From NCBI RefSeq assembly GCF_036014115.1, contig NZ_CP107913.1, positions 2,979,001 through 3,043,000 on the forward strand: DNA of 64,000 bases. The letters are read 5' to 3'. Shown piece after piece: positions 17,602 to 26,516 of the stretch; position 1 is the stretch's first letter, and the number at the start of each line of letters is the position of its first letter. The notes beneath the pieces were generated by a model. That model saw only the letters and a list, made by a program, of their open reading frames with translations, had not been told where the DNA came from and ran no database searches. The position numbers and the translations under genes are program-made. Source of the stretch: Streptomyces sp. NBC_00448. GTDB taxonomy: Bacteria > Actinomycetota > Actinomycetes > Streptomycetales > Streptomycetaceae.

Positions 17602-18450
17602 CTACTCGCGGACCTCGGCGTCCACCAGCGGCCGCACGTCACCGCGGTCCGTGCCCAGGCCCGCGAGCAGGCGCAGCCCGTCCTCGGAGGGGGAACCGGG
17701 GGCCGCGGTCAGCACCAGCAGCTCCATGCCGGACGCGTCGGGCAGCGAGAAGTTCTCCTGGTGCAGGTCCAGCAGTCCGACCAGCGGGTGCCGGTACGCC
17801 TTGCGTCCGTGCGTGCGGGCGCGCACGTCCGCACGGGCCCACAGGCGCCGGAAGCGGTCGCTGCCCATCGCCAACTCGCCGATGAGCGAGGCCAGGCGGG
17901 GGTCGTCGGGGTACTTTCCCGCGGCCAGCCGCAGGTGCCCGACCACGTCCACGGTGCAGTCCTCCCAGCCCGCGTAGAGACCGCGCTCGGCCTCCTCCAG
18001 GAAGATGTGCCGGGCGGTGTTCAGGCCCGCCACCGGGCGGCCGTAGAGGAGGCCGGCCAGGCGGTTCCCGGCGAGCACGTCCATGCGGTGGTCCACCAGC
18101 AGCGCGGGCGCCTCGCCGACCAGGTCGAGGACGCGCAGCAGTTCGGGCCTGACCCGTCCGCCGGGCGCCTTCGCGCGACGGCGGCGCTGCCGGGCCAGCC
18201 GGCACAGGTGGTCGCGTTCGGTCTCGTCGAGGCCGAGGACGCGGGCGAGCGCGTCGAGCACCTGCAGGGAGGGCTGGGTCGCGCGGCCCTGCTCCAGGCG
18301 TACGTAGTAGTCGACGCTGACGCCGGACAGGTGCGCGACCTCCTCGCGGCGCAGCCCCTCGACCCGGCGGCGGCTGTCGGTGGCGAGGCCGAAGGCCGCC
18401 GGATCGACCCGGGAGCGCCGGGTCCGCAGGAAGCCCGCGAGATCGTCCAT
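17602..18450 (-). CDS. XRE-type regulator with MmyB-like ligand-binding domain
   Basis: A 282-residue regulator. Residues 1-85 contain a helix-turn-helix (RRVEGLRREEVAHLSGVS, DYYVRLEQGR). The rest matches the MmyB-like PAS-fold domain (LLVDHRMDVLAGNRLAGLLY, then FRRLWARADVRARTHG and GLLDLHQENFSLPD). MmyB-type domains are thought to bind small hydrophobic ligands. The ATG at 18450 was chosen because the protein begins cleanly with DDLAGFLRTRR. It is divergent from the oxidoreductase gene at 18596, the classic arrangement for a regulator and its target. Confidence 0.9.
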   Translation of the reverse strand: MDDLAGFLRTRRSRVDPAAFGLATDSRRRVEGLRREEVAHLSGVSVDYYVRLEQGRATQPSLQVLDALARVLGLDETERDHLCRLARQRRRRAKAPGGRVRPELLRVLDLVGEAPALLVDHRMDVLAGNRLAGLLYGRPVAGLNTARHIFLEEAERGLYAGWEDCTVDVVGHLRLAAGKYPDDPRLASLIGELAMGSDRFRRLWARADVRARTHGRKAYRHPLVGLLDLHQENFSLPDASGMELLVLTAAPGSPSEDGLRLLAGLGTDRGDVRPLVDAEVRE

Positions 18451-18489
18451 GGCTCCCAGTATGGCCTCGGCGGCGCCGCGCGAAGGTGG

Positions 18490-18506
18490 TCCTGCCGATA
18501 CCAGGA
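18490..18506. promoter_or_regulatory. candidate operator for the MmyB-type regulator
   Basis: TCCTGCCGATACCAGGA has 5-base inverted arms (TCCTG/CAGGA) around a 7-base centre. It sits in the 145-base divergent gap between the MmyB-type regulator and the NAD(P)H oxidoreductase. Position and symmetry suggest the shared operator; this is inference. Confidence 0.4.
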
Positions 18507-18595
18507 AGTCCCGTCCGACGGAAGCGGCGCCCCTGAACAGCGGGCGCCGCGGTGCCCAGAATCGAAGGCACCCACCCGATCCGAAGGAGTCCCCC

Positions 18596-19375
18596 GTGAA
18601 GACGCTGATCGTCCACGCCCACCCGGAGCCGAAGTCGCTCAACGGCTCGCTGAAGGACCTCGCGGTGTCCACGTTGGAGAGCGCCGGTCACGAGGTGCTG
18701 GTGAGCGACCTCCACGCGATGAACTGGAAGGCGGTGGTGGACGCCGCCGACTACGGCCCGCACGCCTCCAGCCCGCTGAAGGTCGCCCGCGACTCCGGCC
18801 GGGCCTTCGACGCCGGGGCACTCGGCCCGGACGTCCGCGCCGAGCAGGAGAAGCTGCTGTGGGCCGACACGGTCATCCTCCAGTTCCCGCTGTGGTGGTA
18901 CTCGATGCCCGCCATCCTCAAGGGCTGGGTGGACCGGGTGTTCACCTACCACTTCGCGTACGGCGTCGGCGAGCACAGCGCCACCAAGTACGGCGAGCGC
19001 TTCGGCGAGGGCTCCCTCGCGGGCCGGAGGGCGCTGCTGTCGGTGACCGCCGGCGGCCCGGAGTCGCACTACGCCGCGCGCGGGATCAACGGCCCCATCG
19101 ACGACCTGCTGTTCCCGATCCAGCACGGCATCCTCTACTACCCGGGCATCGAGGTGCTGCCGCCCTTCGTGCTGTACGGCACCGACCGGATGACCGACGA
19201 GGAGTACCCCGACGTCGCCCGGGCCTGGCAGCAGCGGCTGCTCACCCTGGAGACGACCGAGCCGATCGCGTTCCGGCGGCAGAACTTCGGCGACTACGAG
19301 ATCCCGTCGCTGCACCTGAAGGAGGGGCTGGAGCCCGCGGGCCGCACGGGTTTCGGGCTGCACGTGGGCAACTGA
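18596..19375 (+). CDS. NAD(P)H oxidoreductase, flavodoxin-like fold
   Basis: A 259-residue flavoprotein of the NAD(P)H dehydrogenase (quinone)/MdaB type. The FMN/FAD phosphate loop is HAHPEPKSLNGSL near residues 6-18. QFPLWWYSMPAILKGWVDRVF (residues ~99-119) is the diagnostic flavodoxin_2 segment, followed by LLSVTAGGPESHY. Members reduce quinones or nitro compounds by two electrons and protect against electrophile stress. The GTG at 18596 has GAAGGAG upstream. The divergent MmyB-type gene is the likely regulator. Confidence 0.9.
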   Translation: MKTLIVHAHPEPKSLNGSLKDLAVSTLESAGHEVLVSDLHAMNWKAVVDAADYGPHASSPLKVARDSGRAFDAGALGPDVRAEQEKLLWADTVILQFPLWWYSMPAILKGWVDRVFTYHFAYGVGEHSATKYGERFGEGSLAGRRALLSVTAGGPESHYAARGINGPIDDLLFPIQHGILYYPGIEVLPPFVLYGTDRMTDEEYPDVARAWQQRLLTLETTEPIAFRRQNFGDYEIPSLHLKEGLEPAGRTGFGLHVGN

Positions 19376-19422
19376 CGCGAACGGGTGCGGCCTCCGCGGC
19401 GCGGACGCGGTCGGGGCGTGCG

Positions 19423-20046
19423 TCAGTGCGGGGCGGCGCGGAGGCCGTTGACGAGGAGGGCGATCAGGCGGCGCGGGTCGTAGCCGGGGTCGCTGTCCGC
19501 GCCGACGCACAAGTTGCCGACGCCCCGCATGAGTTCGAGCCCGTCGAGGCGGTCGGCGCCGTCGAGGTCGGCGCGGATGTCGCCGTGTTCGGCGGCGGCG
19601 TCGAGGAGTTGGTCGCAGACGGGAGCGAGCCGGTCGACGAAGTGCGCGTGCAGCGCGTCGAACCCGGGGCTGTCGGGCCGCAGCACGGCGGCGAGCCCGT
19701 GCTTGGTGACGAGGAAGTCGACGAAGAGGTCGATCCACTGCCGCAGGGCGTCGTACGGGGTGGCCGCGCTCGCGAGGAGCGCGGGGCCGGCGGCGGCGCA
19801 GGCGTCGACCTGGTGGTGGTAGACGGCGACGATGAGGTCCGCGCGGGTCGGGAAGTGGCGGTAGACGGTGCCGACCCCGACCCCGGCCTTCTCCGCGATG
19901 GCGCGTACCGGCGCCTCGACGCCGGAGGCGACGAAGACCTCGGCGGCCGCGTCCAGCAGGGTCTGCTGGTTGCGCCGGGCGTCCTTGCGCCTGGACCCGG
20001 CCGGTCCGCTTCCCGTGCCGTGCACGCTGCCGTCCACGTCGTCCAC
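19423..20046 (-). CDS. TetR-family repressor
   Basis: A 207-residue regulator. The N-terminal helix-turn-helix is clear (TLLDAAAEVFVASGVEAPV, then EKAGVGVGTVYRHFPTRADL at ~residues 50-70). The C-terminal helical domain resembles the SbtR-like group (FVDFLVTKHGLAAVL, ELMRGVGNLCVGADSD). It is divergent from the alpha/beta-hydrolase gene, and two matching dyad boxes lie in between. Likely repressor of that gene and of itself; the ligand is unknown. Confidence 0.92.
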   Translation of the reverse strand: MDDVDGSVHGTGSGPAGSRRKDARRNQQTLLDAAAEVFVASGVEAPVRAIAEKAGVGVGTVYRHFPTRADLIVAVYHHQVDACAAAGPALLASAATPYDALRQWIDLFVDFLVTKHGLAAVLRPDSPGFDALHAHFVDRLAPVCDQLLDAAAEHGDIRADLDGADRLDGLELMRGVGNLCVGADSDPGYDPRRLIALLVNGLRAAPH

Positions 20047-20066
20047 CGCGTGATCCTCCCAGGAGC

Positions 20067-20113
20067 TTGCAAAGCGGAACGTCGCTCCGTATCGTTGGCG
20101 GAGCGAGGTTCCG
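20067..20113 (+). promoter_or_regulatory. promoter overlapped by two TetR-type operator boxes
   Basis: Two 15-bp boxes, CGGAACGTCGCTCCG (20075-20089) and CGGAGCGAGGTTCCG (20099-20113), are reverse complements at 14 of 15 positions, and each is itself an imperfect palindrome. A sigma-70-like promoter for the hydrolase gene overlaps them: TTGCAA (20067-20072), 17-base spacer, TATCGT (20090-20095). A bound TetR dimer would block it. Binding is inferred. Confidence 0.6.
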
Positions 20114-20259
20114 TTTCATGCATTGTGGCAGATCGGGGGCCGGCCACCAAGCCGTCCCGCGCCGCGGCACGCCCCCTCGCGCTCTCGCTCCCGCCCGGCA
20201 GGACCCGCGGCGCCACACCGGCCGCCCGCCGCCGGGCGCATCGAACGGAAGGCAGCTCC

Positions 20260-21249
20260 ATGTCCGACCCGACCACTGCGACCATCTCGACCACATCAGC
20301 CACTTCAGAAACTTCAGGCACTTCTGGCACCTCTGGCGCCTCTGGCGTATCCGCGACCGTGATATCCGTACGGCCGGTCGTTCTGCCCGCCTTGGCCGAG
20401 CGCGGCGAGGACCTCCAGGTCCGCGTCTCCGCCCCCGCCGACGGCCACCACCTGCCCGTCGTCGTCTTCTCACACGGCTTCGGCGAGTCGATGAACGGCT
20501 ACGCCCCGCTCGCGGACTTCTGGGCCGCCCACGGCTTCGTGGTCCTGCAACCCACCCACCTCGACTCCCGCACCCTCGGCATTCCCGCCGAGGACCCCCG
20601 CACCCCCCGCATCTGGCGTTTCCGCATCGAGGACCTCACCCGCGTCCTGGACGGGCTCGACCTGCTGGAAGCCGCCGTGCCGGGCCTCGCCGGGCGCGTC
20701 GACCACGACCGCGTCGCGGTGGCCGGCCACTCCTGGGGCGCCCAGAGCGCGAGCACGCTGCTCGGCGCCCGCGTCCTGGACTCCGCCGGGGTGCCCGGCG
20801 AGGACATGACCGACCCCCGCGTCAAGGCCGGCGTCCTGTTCGCCCTGACCGGCCTGGGCGACGAGCTGACCCCGTTCGCCGCCGAGCACTTCTCCTTCAT
20901 GCGGCCGTCCTTCGACGCCATGGCCGCACCGGCCCTCATCGTGGCCGGCGACCACGACCAGTCCGCGCTGTCCACCCGCGGCCCCGACTGGTTCACCGAC
21001 CCCTACACCTACAGCCCGGGCGGCAAGAGCCTGCTCACGCTCTTCGGGGCCGAGCACTCGCTCGGCGGCATCAACGGGTACGAATCCACCGCCACGACGG
21101 ACGAGAACCCGGCCCGCGTCGCGCTGGTCCAGCGGCTCAGCACGGCCTTCCTGCACAGCGCGCTCCGCCCCGAGGACACCGGCTGGACGGCAGCCGCCGC
21201 CGCGCTGGCCGAAGACCCCAGCCCGCTGGGGACGTTGCAGAGCAAGTAG
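20260..21249 (+). CDS. alpha/beta hydrolase, chlorophyllase-like
   Basis: A 329-residue hydrolase. The first ~30 residues are a Ser/Thr/Gly low-complexity stretch without a hydrophobic core. The hydrolase fold begins near residue 65 (LPVVVFSHGFGESMNGYAPL). The nucleophile elbow is VAGHSWGAQSA (Gly-His-Ser-Trp-Gly). Candidate Asp and His are in VAGDHDQSA and FGAEHSLGG. This layout is seen in chlorophyllase-like and PAF-acetylhydrolase-like esterases. The ATG at 20260 follows GGAAGGCAG. Control by the divergent TetR is likely. Confidence 0.85.
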   Translation: MSDPTTATISTTSATSETSGTSGTSGASGVSATVISVRPVVLPALAERGEDLQVRVSAPADGHHLPVVVFSHGFGESMNGYAPLADFWAAHGFVVLQPTHLDSRTLGIPAEDPRTPRIWRFRIEDLTRVLDGLDLLEAAVPGLAGRVDHDRVAVAGHSWGAQSASTLLGARVLDSAGVPGEDMTDPRVKAGVLFALTGLGDELTPFAAEHFSFMRPSFDAMAAPALIVAGDHDQSALSTRGPDWFTDPYTYSPGGKSLLTLFGAEHSLGGINGYESTATTDENPARVALVQRLSTAFLHSALRPEDTGWTAAAAALAEDPSPLGTLQSK

Positions 21250-21252
21250 GCG

Positions 21253-21768
21253 TCAGCAGGACCCGCCACCGTCGAGATAGCCCAACAGGAAGGTCTGATA
21301 GGGCTGGTACGCCTTGTGCACGACGGCGGGGTCCACCAGCCAGGCGTCGTACGCGCGGGTCTGCGCCGCGTCGGCGCCGTCGACCAGCCGTCCGCTCGAC
21401 GGGTCGAGGAACGCCCGGCCCGCGCTGAACCGCTTGGCGTACACCTCCGGTTGCCCGGACGTGGTGGTCTTCGGGTGCGCGGGATCGGCGACGGCGGGGA
21501 AGCGCTCGCCGTTGACGACGAAGCCGGCCACCCGCTCCTCCCACGAGTCCAGCACGAGACTGTCGCAGGAGGTGGCCTTGTCGGGGTCGGGTGCGGCCCG
21601 CCGCACCGTGGTGACCAGGCTCTGCTGCGACTTCAACGACTCCAGCGCCGAGTCGGGCGTACGGGAGGGCGCGGGCTCGGGCGCCGCGTGCCCTCCCCCG
21701 CACCCGGTCAGCGCGGCCGTCACGGCAGCCGCGACGGCGATGAGCGGGACGACCGATGATCGGCGCAC
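21253..21768 (-). CDS. putative lipoprotein
   Basis: A 171-residue exported lipoprotein. The N-terminus has MRRSS, a hydrophobic core (VVPLIAVAAAVTAAL) and the lipobox LTGC with Cys23. The mature part has two further cysteines (TSCDSL and the penultimate-region GGGSC), which may form a disulfide. No enzymatic motif is recognised. The start is GTG at 21768. It converges with the hydrolase gene, only three bases apart. Confidence 0.75.
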   Translation of the reverse strand: MRRSSVVPLIAVAAAVTAALTGCGGGHAAPEPAPSRTPDSALESLKSQQSLVTTVRRAAPDPDKATSCDSLVLDSWEERVAGFVVNGERFPAVADPAHPKTTTSGQPEVYAKRFSAGRAFLDPSSGRLVDGADAAQTRAYDAWLVDPAVVHKAYQPYQTFLLGYLDGGGSC

Positions 21769-21844
21769 GATGGGCTCCCCCCGGAGACGTGGGGCGCAGC
21801 CTAACCCGGCCCTCCCGCGCCCCGCGCCACCCTCCGCGAAGTCT

Positions 21845-24800
21845 TCACGAGAGGAGCGCGTCCACCGGGGACATGGGCTCCCAGCGCGGATCGCGGCCCG
21901 TCAGCCGCGCGGTGACCCGCGCCCATGCCGCCTCGTCGGAGCCGAGCCGGGCCCGGACGAGGCCGGCGAGCGCCGCGAGTGCGGCGGCCGCCTCGGACGG
22001 GGCGTCGGCGCGGCGGGCGGCGCTGCCGAGGTAGTCGAGGACGAGAGCGGCCGGGGCGGCCACGTCCAGCAGGTCGGTGGAGGTCAGCAGGCCGGACGTG
22101 AGGAGGCCGTCGAGTTGGGTGACGGTCGCGCAGTGGTAGAGGCCGGCCACTCCGTGGCGGGCGCGCGCCCGGGTGAGTGCGACGCCGTCGGGCAGGCCGG
22201 ACGGGCCGGGCTCGCGCACCGACTCGGCGTAGCGCAGCCGCAGTTCGGGGGGAGCGAGCGACATGCCGATCAACTCCTCCCAGTACGGCAGCGGTTCCTC
22301 CTGGTGTGCGGCCTCCAGGGCCTGCCAGTCGGCGCCGACCGGGTCCGCCGTCACGGCGCTCGTCGCGGCCCAGCGGTGGGAGGCGCGGCGGAGCTTCTTG
22401 ACCATCTTGGCCGGGGCGCGTTCGCGGTCGAGCCGGGCGCGGAGCACGGCGGCCGGATCACGGGAGTCCAGCGCCTTGACGCACAGCTTGGTGGCGGCCT
22501 GGCCGAGCAGGCCGCGGCCGACCAGCGCGGTGAGGCGGCTCGCCCCGCCGTGTTCGAAGAGGCTCAGGCAGCCGAACACCTGCTGGACGAAGCCGAGTTC
22601 GGTGGCGTACCGGACGAGGATCTCCTCGACCAGGTCCGGCTCGGCCGAACCGAGCCACCGCATGCCCCCGGCCGGCCCCGCCGCCGGATCGGCCCGCACC
22701 TCGGCGAGCACCAGCGCGGCGACCGGCTCCATGGGCGCGCCCGTGCCCGTAGCCGTCGCGGCGTCCGTACCGGCATCCGTGCGTGCGGCTCCTGCCGCTG
22801 CCGCCGCAGCCGTACGACGCGACGACCGCTCGACGACGCGGCGTACGACGAGCGGATCGCGGGTGTGCCGCAGCAGCGCGAGATCGGTGCCGGGGTCGTC
22901 GACGTCGGCCAGCCGCGCGGCCAGGCCGTCTTCGAGCCAGCGCTGCTGGGTGGCGAGGACCCGCAGGGCCCGCGGGTCGCGGCCGGCGAGCAGCCGTTCG
23001 AAGGCCGGGCGCGGTATGTGGTCGTGGCGCAGCAGGTACGCGGCGAGCAACCACGGTCCGTCGGGGCCGAGTCGGGACAGCACCGCGTCGATCACCTCGG
23101 CGTCGGCCAGGCACAGCAGGGTGCCCACCGGCCAGACCCAGAGGTGGTTGCCGTGTGCGAGCAGCCCGAGCGCCTCGTCGGGGGTGCCCGGGCCCGGCGT
23201 GTGCCGGTCCCAGGACGGCCGGTCCGCCCCGCCCTCCGGCCCGACCTCCGTCTCCGCCCCGGGCGCGGCTCCGGGCCGTGCCCGCGACAGCAGGTCGGGC
23301 CAGGTGTCCTCGACGGCCGCCTGCCCCGCCACCGCCGCCAGCCGGAGCCATGCCTCGGGGTCGGCGCCGAGTTCGGAACGCAGGCGCCGGGCAAGGGCGT
23401 TGCGCCATCCGACGGGGAAGGCCGACCGCCGCCAGTCGTGCGGGAGGCTCAGCAGGCGGTACGCGGGCAGCCAGCCGAGCAGGTCGTCGGCGGTCAGGAT
23501 GCCCTGGGTGTAGGCGAGTTCGGTGGGGACCGCGCTGGACCCCCAGGACTCCGGGAGCTTCGCGCGCACCGTCGCGGACGTGGGCGCGGCATACCAGGAG
23601 TCGTGGTCCGGCGGCTCGACGTCCCGGGCCGCACACGCGCCGATGAGCCACCCGGGGCTGGCGAGGCCGGGGCTGTCCGCCCAACTGGTGCCCGCCAGGA
23701 AGCGCAGGACGCCGACATCGACGTGGTCGGACGGCGCCGCGTCGGCCGGGGCGAGGGTACGGAGCAGGTCGAGGGCGGACAGCGCGGCCCGCTCGACGGC
23801 TCCCCGTGGCTTGAGCGGCGGCTCGTACGGCTCCCCCGCGCCTCCCGAACCTCCCGCCGCGAGCGCGTCGTCCCCGGCGGAAGCCCCCGCCGCACCTGAC
23901 TCCCCGGACTCCCCGGACTCTTCCTCCGCCGCCACGGCCTCCCCCGCCGCCGTGATCAACTCCCGCAGGCCGCCCGGGTATCCGGGCAGCAGCCGGTCGA
24001 ACGCCGCCCACCCCTCGACAGAGTCGCCGAGATGCGCGTCGGCCGCCGCGCGCAACTCCCCCACCGCGGCCCCGGTGAGCAGGCCGCGCCCCTCCAGCGC
24101 GCTCAGCGCCGCGAGCGCCCGGACGGCCGGCCGTGCGGTCCGCACCAGCTCGACCGGGTCGAGCAGCCCCGCCGCGACCACCCCCTCCGCCCACAGCTCG
24201 GCGCCGTAATCCAACTCCTCCTCGGCCAGGCGGCGTTCGGGGGTCGAGATGTTCCCGGAGCGCCGACCGCCCGTGCGCCAGGGCTCGTTGAGCACGCTCA
24301 GTCTGAACGCGCGCCGCTGCTCGTCGCTCGCCCCCTCGTGCCGGGCCAGCTCCTCGCACGCCTTGGGCATGAACGGGCGCTCCACGTGTGCCTTGTGCAG
24401 CGCGTGCACGTCGTGCGCGTACGGCTCCGCCAGCAGGTCACGCAGCGTGCTGGTGCCGCGGGTGACGGCGAGCAAGCCCGGCAGCCGCCCGGGGTCGTCG
24501 TACGGCTCGCCCCGCGCGTACAGCCGGCGCAGGGCGTCGCCCGAACCGTCCTCCTCGGCCAGCGCCGCGGCGACGGCCCCGTGTACGGGCCGGGTCAGGT
24601 GGCCGGTGACGGCCGGGTCGTCGAGCAGGCCGCGCAGCGCCTCGGGGCCGCCGCGCTCCCAGACCCGGGCCAGGGCGTACTGCTGGGCCACGCCCCGGGC
24701 GCCGGCGCCCAACGCCCTTGCCGTCAGCGCCGGATCGCCCGAGCACAGCAGCGGCGCGAGCCAGGTGCGCGGCACATCGGCGCCCGGGTCGGTCAGTTCG

Positions 24801-25513
24801 GCCCGCAGCGCCTCGTCCATCGGCACCGTGTCGAGCCGGCGGGCGAGCGTACGGCGCAGGGAGTACGTGGCGCGCGGGTTGCGGTAGACCGCTGCCCCGA
24901 CCGCCGCGTCCCCGACGTCGAGCAGCCGCGCCAGCACCCTCGGGTCGAGCCGGGAGTGCCGGGCCAGCGCCACCCGGGCGCGGGTGCCGCCGTGCTCCGT
25001 GACGGCCGCGGTCAGGCCCGGCCCCGGCAACGCCCCGCCGGACAGCAGCAGTTCCACCGTACGGTCCGGCAGCGCCGCCAGCGCGACGGCCGCGTGCTCG
25101 GGCGCGGCGTGCTCGATCAGGAGCGCGAACGTGTCGTGCACGCTGCGCGGCGCCGGCGCCCGCAAGGCGCCGCCCGACGGCGCCGGCGGCACGGGCGGCG
25201 CCTCGTCGGCGAGCAACTCGGGCACGCTGCCGGGGTATTCGGCGAGCGCGTCGTGCACCCGCAGCCACCGCGCGGCGCTGCCGCCCAGTCGCTCCGCCAC
25301 CAACGCGCGCAGCCCGCCCGCCACTTGCTCGTCCACCCCGCCGGCCGCGGTGATCCGCGCCGCTGCGGTACGAGCCGGCCGCGCGGCCGCCAGCGCCGCC
25401 GCCGAGCCCCCGCCCCGCGCCGCGTCCGTTCCCCCGCCCGCCCCTGCTCCCACCGTCAACGCGATCAGTTCGCGCACGACGTGGGCCCCCGCACCGCTCT
25501 TCGTTCCCGTCAC
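21845..25513 (-). CDS. very large hypothetical protein
   Basis: A protein of about 1222 residues with no recognised enzymatic motif, signal peptide or membrane helix. It is Leu/Ala/Arg-rich and helical throughout. Short segments recur in HEAT-like style (for example VLARLLDVGDAAVGAAVYRNP, LLSRLGPDGPWLLAAYLLRHD, VLATQQRWLEDGLAARL). Two low-complexity acidic or Pro/Ala linkers break the chain. The GTG at 25513 (after AGGGTGG) is my preferred start; TTG at 25543 is possible. A scaffold or helical-repeat protein is plausible but unproven. Confidence 0.7.
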   Translation of the reverse strand: MTGTKSGAGAHVVRELIALTVGAGAGGGTDAARGGGSAAALAAARPARTAAARITAAGGVDEQVAGGLRALVAERLGGSAARWLRVHDALAEYPGSVPELLADEAPPVPPAPSGGALRAPAPRSVHDTFALLIEHAAPEHAAVALAALPDRTVELLLSGGALPGPGLTAAVTEHGGTRARVALARHSRLDPRVLARLLDVGDAAVGAAVYRNPRATYSLRRTLARRLDTVPMDEALRAELTDPGADVPRTWLAPLLCSGDPALTARALGAGARGVAQQYALARVWERGGPEALRGLLDDPAVTGHLTRPVHGAVAAALAEEDGSGDALRRLYARGEPYDDPGRLPGLLAVTRGTSTLRDLLAEPYAHDVHALHKAHVERPFMPKACEELARHEGASDEQRRAFRLSVLNEPWRTGGRRSGNISTPERRLAEEELDYGAELWAEGVVAAGLLDPVELVRTARPAVRALAALSALEGRGLLTGAAVGELRAAADAHLGDSVEGWAAFDRLLPGYPGGLRELITAAGEAVAAEEESGESGESGAAGASAGDDALAAGGSGGAGEPYEPPLKPRGAVERAALSALDLLRTLAPADAAPSDHVDVGVLRFLAGTSWADSPGLASPGWLIGACAARDVEPPDHDSWYAAPTSATVRAKLPESWGSSAVPTELAYTQGILTADDLLGWLPAYRLLSLPHDWRRSAFPVGWRNALARRLRSELGADPEAWLRLAAVAGQAAVEDTWPDLLSRARPGAAPGAETEVGPEGGADRPSWDRHTPGPGTPDEALGLLAHGNHLWVWPVGTLLCLADAEVIDAVLSRLGPDGPWLLAAYLLRHDHIPRPAFERLLAGRDPRALRVLATQQRWLEDGLAARLADVDDPGTDLALLRHTRDPLVVRRVVERSSRRTAAAAAAGAARTDAGTDAATATGTGAPMEPVAALVLAEVRADPAAGPAGGMRWLGSAEPDLVEEILVRYATELGFVQQVFGCLSLFEHGGASRLTALVGRGLLGQAATKLCVKALDSRDPAAVLRARLDRERAPAKMVKKLRRASHRWAATSAVTADPVGADWQALEAAHQEEPLPYWEELIGMSLAPPELRLRYAESVREPGPSGLPDGVALTRARARHGVAGLYHCATVTQLDGLLTSGLLTSTDLLDVAAPAALVLDYLGSAARRADAPSEAAAALAALAGLVRARLGSDEAAWARVTARLTGRDPRWEPMSPVDALLS

Positions 25514-25561
25514 GACCGCCACCCTACGAACGGGGTCCGACAACCGGGGTGGCCGGGTCGC

Positions 25562-26155
25562 TCAGAGGAGCGACGCGCCCGTCGCCGCCTCGTACAGGCT
25601 GAGGCACGCGAGGACGACCATGACCGCGGCCGCGACCTTGGTGATCAGGGACAGCGGCACCCGCTTCATCAGGAGGCGGCCACCGAAGATCCCGAGGGCC
25701 CCGACCGCCCAGAGCCCGAGCACGGCGCCGATGGCGACGGAGACGGGGTTGTCGTAGCGCGCCGCGAGGTTCGCGGTCATGATCTGTGTGAGGTCGCCGA
25801 ACTCGGCGACGAGGATGAGCATGAAGCCCGCCCCCGACACCTTCCAGAAGCTCTGGCCGGCCGGCTCCTTGACCTCCTCCTCGTCTTCTCCCTTGGACAG
25901 CAGCAGCATGGCGGCGCCGCCGAGGAAGAGGAGGCCGACGACGCCCTGCACCCAGCGGTGCGGCAGCAGCGTCAGCAGGCTGCCGGCGGCGATCGCGAGC
26001 GCGACATGGACGACGAAGGCGGCGGCGACGCCGACGAAGACGTAGGAGGGGCGGTAGCGGGTCCCGAGCATGAGACTGGCGAGCGCGGTCTTGTCGGGGA
26101 GTTCGGCCAGGAAGATCACGCCGAAGACGACGGCGATGACGCTGATGCTGAGCAC
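25562..26155 (-). CDS. TMEM165/GDT1 (UPF0016) cation transporter
   Basis: A 197-residue membrane protein with six predicted helices in two homologous halves. Each half carries the family motif: AELPDKTALASLM (residues ~15-27) and AEFGDLTQIMTANLAARY (~115-132). A charged loop, KGEDEEEVKE, separates the halves. UPF0016/GDT1 proteins export Mn2+ or Ca2+. The GTG at 26155 follows GAGGAAAAG. The upstream yybP-ykoY riboswitch supports a role in manganese efflux and explains its regulation. Confidence 0.93.
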   Translation of the reverse strand: MLSISVIAVVFGVIFLAELPDKTALASLMLGTRYRPSYVFVGVAAAFVVHVALAIAAGSLLTLLPHRWVQGVVGLLFLGGAAMLLLSKGEDEEEVKEPAGQSFWKVSGAGFMLILVAEFGDLTQIMTANLAARYDNPVSVAIGAVLGLWAVGALGIFGGRLLMKRVPLSLITKVAAAVMVVLACLSLYEAATGASLL

Positions 26156-26234
26156 GGAAGCTTTTCCTCGATCGGTCGGGGCGGCCGCACCGAGAGGACC
26201 ATGGCTTTCCAGGGGTCGCTTCGGCACGGCAGCG

Positions 26235-26385
26235 TCAGGACACTGCGGCCGAAGGTCTCGCTGGCGGGCACGCGCGGTGCACCGCCTCCGGGCGCCGGCC
26301 CGGCACGTCCGCGCACCTCGCGATGCGGAACGGCCCGGCAGTATGTCGACGGTCCGGCGAAGAGCTACTCCCCTTCTGCTGCCCC
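26235..26385 (-). ncRNA. yybP-ykoY manganese riboswitch
   Basis: Read on the minus strand, the leader contains GGGGAGTAGC (26364-26373) then ACCGTCGACATACTG, and ~100 bases later AGCGAGACC (26254-26262). These are the hallmark conserved strands of the yybP-ykoY fold, closed by GAAGG/CCUUC pairing (P1). It lies 80-230 bases upstream of the UPF0016 transporter, a canonical target. Downstream, UCCUC (26194-26198) can pair with the GAGGA ribosome site (26165-26169), suggesting translational control. Confidence 0.88.
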
Positions 26386-26516
26386 CATCGTACGGCATCG
26401 TGCCCCCGGGCCCGGCCGGGGACGGCTGCGTACGGTCACGCTCCCGAGGGGCGCGCTCGCCCACGGTCACGGCCCGCGAGGCGCGACACCGTACGACCCG
26501 CCACCTCGCCGTACGC

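Noticed and set aside
26128..26316. Short ORF over the riboswitch region (minus strand)
   Set aside because: Lies in the riboswitch leader and lacks conservation signals; the transporter start at 26155 is better supported.
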